A stretch of DNA of 64,000 nt, from the NCBI RefSeq assembly GCF_014647915.1, contig NZ_BMQC01000001.1, positions 549,914 through 613,913 of the forward strand. The letters run 5' to 3'. Below, piece after piece: positions 55,260-64,000 of the stretch (the stretch's first letter is position 1; each line of letters opens with the position of its first letter). A program made the translations under genes and the position numbers. The notes under the pieces were generated by a model. The model was given only the letters and a program-made list of their open reading frames with translations. It was not told the origin of the DNA and searched no databases. Origin of the DNA: Pilimelia terevasa (GTDB lineage: Bacteria; Actinomycetota; Actinomycetes; Mycobacteriales; Micromonosporaceae).

Positions 55260-56781
55260 TTGATCAACGCCCTGCTGCCGGAGCTGTCGTCGCTGGTCAT
55301 CCGTGATGTGATCGCCCAGGACGGGGTCGTTAGGGTGCTCGCGCGGACGCAGGTGCGGCCGGTGGCGTGCCCGCTGTGTGCCCAGCCAACGAGGCGGGTG
55401 CACGCCTATCACCGTCGGCAGATCGCCGCCCTGCCGGTAGCTGGTCGCGGCGTCGTGGTCGACGTGCAGGTCCGGCGGCTGCAGTGCTCGACCACGCAGT
55501 GCCCGCGGCGAACGTTCCGGGAGCAGATGCCGCTGCTGGCGGGCCGGTGGGCGCGACGGACCCGGGGCTTGAGCGCTCTGGTCGGTGACCTTGCGGTCAT
55601 CATGGCAGGTCGGGCTGGTGCGGCGGTGCTGCAACGTCTTGGTGTCCGAATTTCGCGCTGCACTGTGCTGCGCGTGCTGCTGGGCCTGCCGCTGCCCGAA
55701 CAACCGTTCCCGGCGGTGCTGAGCGTTAATGACTTCGCGCTGCGTCGTGGCCGCCGGTATGCGACGTTGCTGATCGACGCAGTCACCCACCGCCGAGTCG
55801 AGGTGCTGCCCGACCGCAAGGCGAACACCCTCGCCGCATGGCTGCGCGAGCATCCCGGAGTGCAGGTCGTATGCCGGGACGGATCCGCCGCGTACGCCGA
55901 GGCGATCCGCACCGGAGCACCCCGGGCAGTCCAGGTCAGCGACCGTTGGCACCTGTGGGCGCACCTGGCCAAGCAGTCGAGAAGACCTTGATCGCCCACA
56001 GCCGCTGCTGGCGCGACGGCCTGATCCGACCTGACCAGCCACTGGATGACCACACCCGCGACCGTCACCGGGCCGTCCACGCGTTGCTCGGTCAAGGCCA
56101 CGGCCTACTGGAATGCGCCCGCCGCCTCGGCTGGGCCCTGAACACCGTGAAGCGCTACGCCCGCGCGGCATCGGCCGAGGAACTGAAACGCCCGCCGCGC
56201 TACCGCCACACCCTGGTCGACCCGTTCCGGGATCACCTACGTCGCCGACGCGCCGAAGACCCCGCCGTGGCGGTCACTCGACTACTGGCCGAGATCCGCG
56301 AACTCGGCTATACCAGCAGCGCTAACCTACTGGTCCGCTACCTCAACCAGGGCGCGCGGACACGGCACGCAAACCACCCTCGCCGCGCCGGCTGGTCTCG
56401 TGGCTAATGACCAGCCCCGCTGACCTGCCGGCCGGCCACCGGGAGCACCTGGAGGATCTCCTCACAGCATGCGCGCACCTGACTGTTCTCGCCGAGCGCG
56501 TCACGCAGTTCGCCGACCTACTCACCGGCCGACGCGGCGAGGACCTCGACGCCTGGATAAGCCTCGTCGACGCCGACGACCTACCAGCCCTGCACAGATT
56601 CGTCCACGGCCCGCGAAGGGACCTGCCCGCCCTCGTGGCTGACCTGATGCTGACCTACAGCAACGGACCGATCGAAGACGCCAACACCAAGGTCAAATTC
56701 CTGAAGCGGCAGATGTACGGCAGAACCGGATTCGCACTACTCCGCCAGCGGATCCTCCTCACGCAGCCCCACGCTGCGTGA
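55260..56781 (+). pseudogene. ISL3-family transposase, broken by two frameshifts
   Basis: Three successive frames read through as one ISL3 transposase: a zinc-finger-like start ([18 protein letters not shown]), the catalytic region ([51 protein letters not shown]), the middle ([29 protein letters not shown]) and the end (MLTYSNGPIEDANTKVKFLKRQMYGRTGFALLRQRIL). Single-base losses near 55970 and 56350 shift the frame. I could not identify terminal inverted repeats. Confidence 0.88.
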
Positions 56782-57031
56782 GGACCGGATGTGTGCCAGA
56801 GTCTTCATCGGACACTACCAGTGTCGGATATCTCACAGACCGTGATGATGATCGATCTGCTGGTCGGTGGACGTCATTGTGGTGCCTCCCCCACAGTCAT
56901 GCCAGGTCCTCCGTCCAGATCAGGCGTCGCCTTCGCCAGGGTCGCCGTGTGCACGATGCAGGTGGTCAACTGGCACGCGAGGGACTTGTCGGATTGCCGA
57001 CACATGCAGCGGATGCGCCTGGATGAGCCGG
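56782..57031. other. Gap with no gene recognised
   Basis: 250 nt between the ISL3 remnant and the secreted-protein promoter. Short open frames exist on both strands but none has a convincing start or family. Confidence 0.4.
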
Positions 57032-57037
57032 TATAAG
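57032..57037 (+). promoter_or_regulatory. -10 box TATAAG
   Basis: TATAAG ends 7 nt before ATG 57045, a leaderless arrangement. Confidence 0.5.
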
Positions 57038-57044
57038 TTCCGGT

Positions 57045-57758
57045 ATGGACACGACAACGCACAAGATCACCGGTTTGCGCCGCGCACTTCGGACGGTCGC
57101 CGGAGGCGTGGCGGTGGCTGCGGCAGTGGTGGCGGTAGCACCGGCACCCGCAGCGGCTCGGCCGGGCGCAGGCGAAATGACCTTCGGCGAGGTTCTTTGG
57201 CGCGGCGAGACACTTGACTCCGAGTGCAACACGACTCCCGGTAAAGTGAGCCTGCGGTCTGATGGCACGGTGGCGGCGGACTGGACTCCGACCGATTGGA
57301 AGGTGCCCAACGCCAACGGCCCGCGCTACATTCACGGCTGCTTCCTGGTGATCTCGGTTACCACGCCCGCCGGCTACACCTGGGCGGTCGACGCACCTGT
57401 CGCTCGCGGCACGCTGAAGAAGTCTGAGGGGGGACTACAGGCATCGGTTAAGGTGCAGGCAACCGTCGGCATGCTGCAAAGCACCTCCAACGGAATGGAC
57501 TGGCGGCCGTACGAGCCCGGCAGTCGTGCCACCTATTCCCTCACCGATCAGTCGTCTCCCTCTGAAGGCCCCTGGGTAACCCAGCCGGTCGGTGACCAAA
57601 GCGCGGTCTCCCGGCCTTGCAATACCACCAAGGACCTCCGGCTGCTCATCTATACGCAGTACCTGGTCACCGTAGCCGGACAGAAGCCTACCCACTTCAC
57701 CAACGATGGCGGCGGACAGCCGAACGTCCAGGCTAGACTCAAGCTCGCGCCCTGCTAA
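57045..57758 (+). CDS. Secreted protein, DUF4360-like
   Basis: 237 aa. A signal peptide ends near APAAA|RPGAG. The mature protein has the plan of DUF4360 proteins: a first Cys (DSECNTTPGKVSL), a short beta segment with DGT, then GPRYIHGCFLVISVTTPAGYTWAVDAPVARG and a C-terminal Cys pair (SRPCNTT, KLAPC). The family is secreted and of unknown function. Similarity to the standard family is weaker than for its two minus-strand neighbours. Confidence 0.75.
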   Translation: MDTTTHKITGLRRALRTVAGGVAVAAAVVAVAPAPAAARPGAGEMTFGEVLWRGETLDSECNTTPGKVSLRSDGTVAADWTPTDWKVPNANGPRYIHGCFLVISVTTPAGYTWAVDAPVARGTLKKSEGGLQASVKVQATVGMLQSTSNGMDWRPYEPGSRATYSLTDQSSPSEGPWVTQPVGDQSAVSRPCNTTKDLRLLIYTQYLVTVAGQKPTHFTNDGGGQPNVQARLKLAPC

Positions 57759-57787
57759 ACGGCATCATCGATACACATCGGTACTAA

Positions 57788-58683
57788 GACCGTGTGTCAT
57801 TTGGGGGTGTTGGCTGGTCTGGTCGCTCGTTGATGTGGGTGTGAGTGACGTGGAGAAGTACTGCCCGGATGCGTTGTGGCGGTTGGCCGGTCCGTTGTTG
57901 CCGGAGCATCCGAAACGGCATCAGTGTGGTGGGCGGGCCCGTACCGACGACCGGGTGGTGCTGGCGGCGATCTTGTACGTGTTGGAGTCGGGGTGTGCGT
58001 GGCGTAAGTTGCCGGGATCGTTTCCGGTGCACTGGCGTACCGCGCATCGCCGGTTCGCCGAGTGGGGCCAGCAGGGTGTCCTGGCCGCGTTGCACCGGGC
58101 GGTGCTGGACGTGCTCGGCGCCGCGGGCGCGATCGACTGGACGCGGGCGTCGGTGGATGCGATGCATGTGCGGGCGGTAAAAGGGGCGACCTGATCGGGC
58201 CCAGCCCGGTGGACCGGGGCAAGCCCGGCTCCAAAATCCATGCGGTGGGTGACCGGCAGGGCCTGCCGCTGCACGTGGTGGTGTCCGCCGCCAATGTTAA
58301 CGATCATCTGCTGCTCACCGACGTGGTCGACGGGGTGGCACCGGTGCGGCAACCGGTCGGGCGGCCGCGGCGTCGGCCGGGCAAGCTGCACGCTGACAAG
58401 GCCTATGACTACCGGTCCTGCCCGGCAACTGCTGGCCCGGCGGGGCATCACTGCCCGGATCGCCCGCCGGGGCATCGAATCCTCGACCCGGCTCGGTCGC
58501 CACCGGTACGTCATCGAGCGCAGCCTGGAATGGATCAGCCGGTTCCGGCGCCTGGCCCGCCGCTACGAACGCAAGGCTTCCCACTTCCTCGGATTCCTGC
58601 GTCTGGCATGTGCTGTGATCTGCTACCGCCGCGCGGTCAAACTGAACCTGTTGAGCAGCACCAAACCCAACTGACACACAGTC
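57788..58683 (+). mobile_element. IS5-family insertion sequence, 896 bp
   Basis: Inverted ends GACCGTGTGTCATTTGGG and (reverse complement) GACTGTGTGTCAGTTGGG are bounded by a TAA target duplication (57785-57787 and 58684-58686), the normal IS5 pattern. The insertion is therefore intact at its ends, although the transposase is disrupted. Confidence 0.92.
57841..58674 (+). pseudogene. IS5-family transposase in three frames
   Basis: Frame 1 holds the N-terminal domain (LWRLAGPLLPEHPKR, LESGCAWRKLPGSFP) with the first catalytic Asp in ASVDAMHVRAVKG. At AAAAGGGG (58180s) a -1 shift leads into GPSPVDRGKPGSKIHAVGD, which may be programmed as in this IS group. A second shift at about 58425, caused by an extra C, is needed to reach the end (RGIESSTRLGRHRYVIERSLEWISRFRRLARRYER). 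The second shift should inactivate it. Confidence 0.85.
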
Positions 58684-58694
58684 TAAGGATGATC

Positions 58695-59054
58695 ATGGGA
58701 TACGAGTACGACGACTGTCGGCTCTTCGTGGACGTGTGCGGCGATATCTCGGACGTCCGGGAGGCACTGGTACGTACTGGACGGTACGCCGCTATCGGGC
58801 AGTCGCTCGTCCACCGAGGGGCGTTCGTCGACGTCCGGCGGAACAAGAGCACGCCGGACGGCCCCGACCGGGCCGCCGTGCTCGCCGAATATGGTGAGTG
58901 GTTTGGCTGGCCGGTCAGCGTCGAGATCTGGCGGGGGGAGCCCGGCGAGGTCCCCGACGCCGACATGGTGACCGCCGCCCGGGAGGTCCGCGATGATCTG
59001 CTCGCCCTCGGTGCGAGGGTGATGGTCATGGCCGACTTCGCCGACGAGTTGTAG
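58695..59054 (+). CDS. Small acidic hypothetical protein
   Basis: 119 aa (121 from ATG 58689). I recognise no family. It is acidic, with an N-terminal GYEYDDCRLFVDVCGDISDVREALV and C-terminal ADMVTAAREVRDDLLALGARVMVMADFADEL; size and charge recall immunity-type proteins, but this is only resemblance. TAAGGA precedes ATG 58695. The IS5 element ends 11 nt upstream, so its original promoter has been displaced. Confidence 0.6.
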   Translation: MGYEYDDCRLFVDVCGDISDVREALVRTGRYAAIGQSLVHRGAFVDVRRNKSTPDGPDRAAVLAEYGEWFGWPVSVEIWRGEPGEVPDADMVTAAREVRDDLLALGARVMVMADFADEL

Positions 59055-59062
59055 TAAGGCAA

Positions 59063-59103
59063 ATCTGGGATGGTCGCGGTGGTAGACCGCGACCATCCCA
59101 GAT
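59063..59103. terminator. 18-bp perfect hairpin
   Basis: Bases 59063-59080 pair perfectly with 59086-59103 around a 5-nt loop, 8 nt after the stop of the small acidic protein. The stem is longer than the other terminators here. It could also be a transcript-stabilising or mobile-element structure. Confidence 0.7.
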
Positions 59104-59220
59104 GTGCTGACGATTCCACCGCCCCGACCGGTGACGTCGCGCTTCTGGCTCGTGCCGACGCTGGTGAGGTGTCGCTGTGTTACCTGCGTGATGTTCGGTT
59201 GTGCCCTACGCCTCAGGCGG

Positions 59221-59871
59221 TTAGCACTCGCGCCACGTCAGGTGGAACTTCTCGCCGATGTCGACGTGCGGGGAGGCCATCGCTATCTGGTCCATGGTAG
59301 GTCGCACAGTGTCGCCGGAGTCGATCGACATGACGGTCTCAAGGTCCCAGCGCCGGGACTTGCCGCACTCACCGAAGGTCGGCGGGTCGGCCTTCAGCTC
59401 GTGCGCGTACATGCCGTCCATCGGGCCGGCGAGATGGCGGGTGCCCCCCAGCGGTTCCGCGGCACCGGTGACGGTGTGCACCTTGGTGTGCCGCGCGGTG
59501 GTGCCGGCGGCGAGGGTGGCGAGACCCCGCGAGTTGGCCGATTCGAGTGCGAAGGTCCAGCCGGACCGGTAGCTCATCGTCAGGGTGATGTGGCAGCTCT
59601 TGCGCGCCTGCGGGACCCAGGTCGTCGTGCCGTCACCGGCTGGCACGGCACCGGACTTGACCACGAAGCCCCCGTACAAGATGTCCATGGCCTTGTTGCC
59701 GTTGGACAGGATGAGGCTGGTCTCCTTCTTGGAACAGCCGGTTCCGTCGAGCCGAACGTTGCTGATCTTGACATCAGGGTCACGCGGCGTGACGCGGACG
59801 GCGGTGGCCGGCAGGGCGGTGCCGGCGAGGACGGCGGCGGTGGCCGCCGCGACGACGATGGCGTGCTTCAT
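59221..59871 (-). CDS. DUF4360 secreted protein
   Basis: 216 aa. A signal peptide ends near PATA|VRVTPR. The family pattern follows: VKISNVRLDGTGCSKKE (first Cys), TTTWVPQARKSCHITLTMSYRSGWTFALESANSRGLATLAAG, then a C-terminal region with GECGKS and the final WREC. Four cysteines suggest two disulfides. ATG 59871 follows GGGGGA. Function unknown. Confidence 0.85.
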   Translation of the reverse strand: MKHAIVVAAATAAVLAGTALPATAVRVTPRDPDVKISNVRLDGTGCSKKETSLILSNGNKAMDILYGGFVVKSGAVPAGDGTTTWVPQARKSCHITLTMSYRSGWTFALESANSRGLATLAAGTTARHTKVHTVTGAAEPLGGTRHLAGPMDGMYAHELKADPPTFGECGKSRRWDLETVMSIDSGDTVRPTMDQIAMASPHVDIGEKFHLTWREC

Positions 59872-60124
59872 GGTGTCCCCCATTTAGAGTTGGCGGTAGT
59901 ACGGCCATTGTGCGGCGGCTTCAGGCCACATTGTGTGGCGCCTCATCCCCGCGGACTGGTCGCGCGTGATCGTGCTCAGGAGTCCCTCGCGCCTCCGTGA
60001 CATCGGGCCGGACGCCGAGTGTTCAGCGGGTGCCCTCAGGCGGTGCACCCGCCCACATCACGGCGCCACACCGATGACCCAGTACCGGCCCGGCGGTTCC
60101 CGTGGGGACGCCGGGCCGAGCGGT

Positions 60125-60772
60125 TCAGCAGAGCTTCCATTCCAGGCTGGCGGTCGTCGAGCCGATGGTCATTGTGCTCAGGGAGTCGCGGTTGGCTTTG
60201 CTGGCGTCGACCTGAAGTTTGGAGTTGATGTTCAGCGCCCGGGTGTTGCCGCACTCGGACCAGCTCGGTGTATCGACCTTGTCGAAGTAGCTGTAGGTGC
60301 CTGGGCGCGTTGCGCCTGTCACGTTGTAGAACCCGCCGGTCTCGGCGGTGCCGGCGAAGTGGTACGCGCCAATGTGCCGGCCGTTGGCGTCTCGGGCGAT
60401 GTCGGCGTAGCCGCTGCCTCCCGCCTCGGTCACCGCGAAGCTCCAGCCCTCGGAGTAGGTCAGCCGAATGTTCGTCTGACAACTTCTGTTGGCCTTGGAG
60501 ACCCAAACCAAAGATCCGTCGTCGTTCGGGACCTGCCCGGCCTCAGCTTCGAAAGCGGGGAATTCCACGGTGAGCCGCTGCCCGTTGCTGTCCAGTTGCA
60601 CCCTCGGCTCCTTGCCCTTCTGACAGCCTGTTCCGGTGGAGACAACCTCGCTGATCTTCACTTCCGGCGGGTTGCCTGCGGTGGCGGCCTGGGCTGGTAC
60701 CGCTTGTCCCGTGAGCGTCAGGACCGCGGCAGCGCCGAGGGTGCCCAGCGCGGTGAGTCGGATCGAGTTCAT
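60125..60772 (-). CDS. DUF4360 secreted protein (paralogue)
   Basis: 215 aa, organised like the neighbouring gene: signal peptide (LTLTGQAVPAQA), EVKISEVVSTGTGCQKGKEPRVQL, LVWVSKANRSCQTNIRLTYSEGWSFAVTEAGGSGYADIA, SECGNTRAL and final WKLC. The two are clear paralogues. AAGGAGG precedes ATG 60772, and CATAAT (60793-60788 on this strand) is a likely -10. Confidence 0.87.
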   Translation of the reverse strand: MNSIRLTALGTLGAAAVLTLTGQAVPAQAATAGNPPEVKISEVVSTGTGCQKGKEPRVQLDSNGQRLTVEFPAFEAEAGQVPNDDGSLVWVSKANRSCQTNIRLTYSEGWSFAVTEAGGSGYADIARDANGRHIGAYHFAGTAETGGFYNVTGATRPGTYSYFDKVDTPSWSECGNTRALNINSKLQVDASKANRDSLSTMTIGSTTASLEWKLC

Positions 60773-60793
60773 AGGTGCCTCCTTGAAATTATG

Positions 60794-61084
60794 TCGACAT
60801 GGCCGCATCGAAGGAACGGCCATGGGCCGGAAGGAGACACACGCGTCCACGACCCGGATCTGTAGCGTCCCCGTTGATCCCGCCACGGTCCACTTTGTCA
60901 GTGCATAGTGCCGCGTCGTATCGGCCATCCGGTGGAGTCGTCCCGGTCGATCGCACCGCAGGGCGTTGCCACGCCTCGTGCTCCGCCACCCCGGATGAGG
61001 GTGGCTGGACAGCCTCGCCGGAGCGGAATAGGCATGAACGACAAGATCGGGCAGTCCGGCGCGTCCGGGTGAGGCGCTGTCGGG
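60794..61084. other. Gap with no gene recognised
   Basis: 290 nt upstream of the DUF4360 gene. Open frames here only continue the degraded IS110 reading frame. Nothing else is visible. Confidence 0.4.
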
Positions 61085-61478
61085 GTGGAACTGGGCGGGC
61101 ACTAGGCGGCGAACCTGAGTGTGGCGGGGTGGATCCGGCAGGGACCCAGCCGTCACACCGGTGTCGCTCTTGCCGGGCAGTCTGCAGTCGCGGCGGTCGG
61201 CGCGCAACCCTTCCATCACGCCGAGGCCGGACAGCGCATATGGGGCCGGCGCCAGAAGATCCGGTGCCTTCGACAGCGAAGATCAGATTTTTCGCGGCGA
61301 AGGCGGCAACCCAGTCCGGGAGTTTTGGTAGCCGCCTCGGGCGGCCGGAACGAGCGACGTCGAGGCGACCGCCGATGTCGTCCAGGGTGACAGCGACGTG
61401 GACGTGCTTGTGGGTGTCAACGCCGATGACGACTCGACGCGGCTGGGGTCGGGGTTCATGCTTGACACTGTGATCCAC
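61085..61478 (-). pseudogene. IS110-family transposase remnant
   Basis: The N-terminal part is clear: RRVVIGVDTHKHVHVAVTLDDIGG with the first catalytic Asp, then LIFAVEGTGSSGAG with the Glu of the DEDD site. Beyond about 61230 the similarity continues only by changing frames (VMEGLRADRRDCRLPGKSDT) and then fades. The C-terminal domain is absent. Confidence 0.75.
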
Positions 61479-61956
61479 TCCAGCATGTACCAGGGCGAAC
61501 GGGATTCGTGACGCTGGCCGGCCGGGTGGACGGGACTGTGACGGACCTGCTGCGATCAAGCTCTGATGAGGTCACTGCCGGACCAGCCGCACCACCGGTG
61601 GTACACCAGCCAGGCAGACGACAGGTCGACAGCAAGGACACCCAACCGCGGGGTTAGTCGTAGGCAGGGGTCAGGCCGCCCGGAGGTATCTCGAAGTCTC
61701 ACAGTCAGGCTGCCGCTCGCCGATCCCATGGAGCCAGCCGTCGGTGGGCCATGGTCTGCCCCCGAGCCGAATCGGGGTGTTGCCCCGCGGCACTCGTGGC
61801 CGGCCCGGCGGTAATGGTGAGGGAGCCGTCGGCGGATGACCGAGCTGTACGGGCTGGCCGGGTGTCTGGCATCCGACAGTTCGGTGTCACCGGAGTGTCT
61901 CTCGTCCTAGGCTCCGGTCACCTGTGATTGACGCCCAGCTCGCACCGTTCACACCC
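61479..61956. other. Gap of 480 nt, probable mobile-element debris
   Basis: No convincing gene on either strand. The part next to the IS110 remnant may be that element's end. The last 50 nt would hold the promoter of the broken DUF4360 gene. Confidence 0.4.
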
Positions 61957-62579
61957 ATGAAAGGTGATGTTCCATACGCCATGTCGGACTGTTATCCGCC
62001 GCCCTCGCCGTCTCAGCTGCTGCGGTTCTGGCCGGCGTACCTGCCGTTGCCGTGCCTGTTGTCGACGATCCGATCCGGGTTGGCCCATTCTCGGGTCGCG
62101 GGCCGTCGTGCTCGGGCCCGGACCTGCGGGTCTTCATCGTCGGTGACCGCCTGGTCGTCGACCACGAGTGGTTCCGCGCCGAACTCGGGCCCATGTTCGA
62201 CCCGCCGAGGAAGCGCGCCGATGTCACCTGCACCGCCACGATCCAGCTCGACGCAGGCCCGGGGCGCCGAGTCGTCCTCGACGACGCCACTCACACGCAA
62301 ACCCGGCAGATCTCGCCGCGCTCGGAGTTGCGGAGCACGGCGACGGTCGAGTTCGGCGGCGGCACAGCACCGTTCGACACGACTGTCAGGACGGCTGCGA
62401 CGCCAGTAAGTGACGACGTAGTGCTGCCCCAGTCGTTCCCGGCGCCGCTGACCGGGGCATGCGGCCGCGCCACGCTGAAGCTCACCTCGCAGATGGTCTT
62501 CCAGACTCAGGACGCCACCCAGCCCAGCGGCGTGAGGTGGACCGAAAGCCGGCTAGGTGCCCGCACGGTACCCTGCTGA
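61957..62579 (+). pseudogene. DUF4360-like secreted protein with a frameshifted start
   Basis: The body from about 62040 reads like a fourth DUF4360-type protein (CSGPDLRVFIVGD, ADVTCTATIQLDAGPGRRVVLDD, GACGRATLKLTSQMVFQT, final RTVPC). A signal-peptide-like stretch (LLSAALAVSAAAVLAGVPAVAVP) lies directly upstream in the same frame, but no start codon precedes it; the plausible ATG 61957 is one base out of frame. One indel near 61980 would restore it. Confidence 0.65.
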
Positions 62580-62639
62580 CTCGGCGGCACCACGAGCGGA
62601 AGAGCCACGCATGGGCAAGGGTCCAGGCGGCCGACACTC

Positions 62640-62803
62640 TTGAGGGAGCTGCCTGGGCTCGACCCGGTTCCTCGATCCACTCGGGTTGGGTTGGGTCTTC
62701 ACGCGGCCGCGGGGCGAGGAACTGTTGTTCGTAGTCGATCGGGCGCAGGTTGCCACCGGCGGCGGGTATTGCGCCAGGCCTTAATCCACTCGGAGATTGC
62801 ATT
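62640..62803 (-). pseudogene. C-terminal remnant of an IS3-like transposase
   Basis: Reads AISEWIKAWRNTRRR and, after a frame change, GNLRPIDYEQQFLAPRP, the usual end of IS3-family OrfB (WI-x-x-W-x-NTRR ... P-x-x-YE). No catalytic residues remain. Confidence 0.5.
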
Positions 62804-62918
62804 GCCAACTACTGCCCGAGGGTCCAAGCCTGGCGGTTGAATAGTTGGCTGCATGGTGCCGAAGGACGACTCGACCATGCACTAGTCGTAGCGGTCCCCG
62901 GCGCTGCTCATCGAGGAT

Positions 62919-63056
62919 ATGTCGCCTTCTGCGTTGAACCGGCATCGACTGGTCGCCAAGCTGGGTGCGGCGCGACGGGCGGTACCGGCCCGCGGCGGCA
63001 CTGCGCGGCAACTGGATGCCATCGACGCCGCCAGCGGCCACCCGGTGATCATGTGA
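62919..63056 (+). CDS. Very small ORF, 45 aa, uncertain
   Basis: A short basic peptide (MSPSALNRHRLVAKLGAARR, ending LDAIDAASGHPVIM). GAGG precedes the ATG by only 2 nt. It may be part of the degraded gene downstream. I cannot assign a function. Confidence 0.25.
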   Translation: MSPSALNRHRLVAKLGAARRAVPARGGTARQLDAIDAASGHPVIM

Positions 63057-63107
63057 GCGACGGCCTGGGGGCGCGGCAGGCCGCCTGGTCGCCGCGCTGA
63101 CGGGCGC

Positions 63108-63590
63108 GGGGCCAGGCCGGCGGGCTTCGACGCGGAGCGGTTCGCCGCGGCGCGGGCGGCGTTGGCGGGCACGCGCGGCGACGCCATCGCGGACAGGTGG
63201 CCGGAGGTCGCCCGCGACTGCGGCCCGCGGTGGCGGGACCTATTCGGACAGTGGGCCGTAGGGCGGCCCCCGCCGGCGCATACGCCGACGGGTGGGGTTC
63301 GCCCGGCAGTGGCTGGCGACCGGCGCGCTCGTTCCGCCGCGGTCGAACTGGCAGTGGCCGCTGCCCGCCACGGCAGGCCGGGCCACGTCCAGCGTTTCAC
63401 CCGTTGGGTACGGGCGGGCGGGGCCGCCGTACTCCGCGTGGGTCGGCGCGTCTGGCTGGTGCGCCGCCCCTGGCGGCCGCACGGGTGGGGCGCTGGATCC
63501 GCGCCACGGTCCGGGCATGATGGCGGCCCGGACTCCGACCCTACGGACGCGGACAGTCGCTCGATGGGTGCTCGGTCGAGGCCTTACTGA
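63108..63590 (+). pseudogene. Degraded helical-domain gene
   Basis: One frame reads AGFDAERFAAARAALAGTRGDAIADRWPEVARDCGPRWRDLF and on to 63590, a plausible protein with no start codon. Just upstream in another frame lies GARQAA-like and LVAALTGAG text that would fit its beginning, so a frameshift is likely. The pattern resembles a small helical domain common in actinobacterial proteins, which I cannot name with certainty. Confidence 0.4.
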
Positions 63591-63630
63591 GTCCGGCGCG
63601 GCGGTGGGGAGGCCGCGCCTACCCACGGCG

Positions 63631-64000
63631 CTAGGGCAACGGGTAGGCGCAGACGCTCGACCCTCCCGTGGCGGCGTAGATCCAGGAACCGTCGGTGACG
63701 GCGCCGCGGTCAATCTTCCACGCCGGCGCCGTCTGGACGCCGGTGCGCAGGTCCAGCGGGTAGACGCGCTCGTCGGCGACGACGGCCAGGCGGTCGGCCA
63801 CGACCATCAGGTCCAGGCTGGGGAACGGTGCCGGGCCGACCCAGCTCCAGCGTGCCTTGCCGGTGGCGGTGTCGACAGCCTGGATGTCGCCGGTGCCGCT
63901 ACCGGTGTAGGCGGTCGGTCCGTGGACCAGCAGTTGGCGGGTACCCGGCGGGGTCGGCGCCTCCCAGCGGATGGCACCGGAGGCGGCGTCGAAGTGGCGC
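63631..64000 (-). CDS. PQQ-type beta-propeller protein, C-terminal part
   Basis: The last 123 codons of a gene that continues beyond the window. Repeated blade motifs are visible: FDAASGAIRWEAP, VDTATGKARWSWVG, and YPLDLRTGVQTAPAWKI, each with the A-x-D-x-x-T/S-G-x-x-x-W form of PQQ-like repeats. In actinomycetes such propellers are often secreted, lipid-anchored or fused to kinases. The stop is at 63631-63633. Confidence 0.85.
   Translation of the reverse strand, partial: RHFDAASGAIRWEAPTPPGTRQLLVHGPTAYTGSGTGDIQAVDTATGKARWSWVGPAPFPSLDLMVVADRLAVVADERVYPLDLRTGVQTAPAWKIDRGAVTDGSWIYAATGGSSVCAYPLP

Noticed and set aside
61119..61390. Short plus-strand frames opposite the IS110 remnant
   Set aside because: They are shadows of the IS110 N-terminal frame on the minus strand and have no features of their own.

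Overview
The window is very GC-rich DNA with the hallmarks of a sporulating actinomycete: SmpB plus a tmRNA whose tag reads AKPSAQRFALAA, many GTG starts, ATGA/GTGA stop-start overlaps, and several genes whose start codon lies only 6-8 nt after a TAnnnT -10 box (probable leaderless mRNAs). Gene order around pncB-clpS-DUF2017-murI-rph-rdgB is actinobacterial. The family Micromonosporaceae is my best guess, but this is inference from gene content only.

Layout. 0-11 kb: end of a GNAT gene, smpB, a mosaic SRPBCC/membrane/CBM-like protein running into ssrA, a lipoprotein, VOC and YqgE proteins, tRNA-Ala, secreted proteins and ctaD. 11-18.3 kb: pncA and pncB (NAD salvage), clpS, DUF2017, murI, an MBL hydrolase, rph, rdgB, and an AbrB/PIN toxin-antitoxin pair. 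18.5-26.2 kb: a complete translationally coupled histidine-utilisation operon (RpiR regulator-hutU-M20 amidohydrolase-hutF-hutI-hutH) with a clear operator palindrome. 26.2-28 kb: a MazF-type toxin with an unusually large partner, and a MOSC protein. 28-34.5 kb: a class III lanthipeptide locus (ramC-ramS-ramA-ramB type) whose 39-aa precursor carries a core almost identical to SapB, the aerial-hypha surfactant peptide.

35-48 kb: an odd tRNA with a UAG anticodon, bcp, an ECF-type cobalt/nickel importer with fused CbiQ-CbiO, then divergent blocks. On the minus strand are an ECF sigma factor, a MauE-like protein, a DsbA-like protein and a membrane protein; on the plus strand are an anti-sigma factor, CopC-CopD and YcnI. 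Three of these exported proteins are predicted to begin with histidine after signal cleavage, which points to copper handling. A 1118-aa membrane protein with a long low-complexity tail follows. 48.7-52.7 kb: oligoribonuclease, tRNA-His, two tandem L,D-transpeptidases and tRNA-Lys.

52.7-64 kb is accessory and rearranged. The 3' half of tRNA-Lys recurs in inverted orientation 2.2 kb away, each copy next to a truncated integrase 3' end, with an IS3 element lacking target duplication between them. A degraded ISL3 element, an IS5 element with TAA target duplication, IS110 and IS3 remnants and four DUF4360-like secreted proteins (one broken) follow. The window ends inside a PQQ-type beta-propeller gene.
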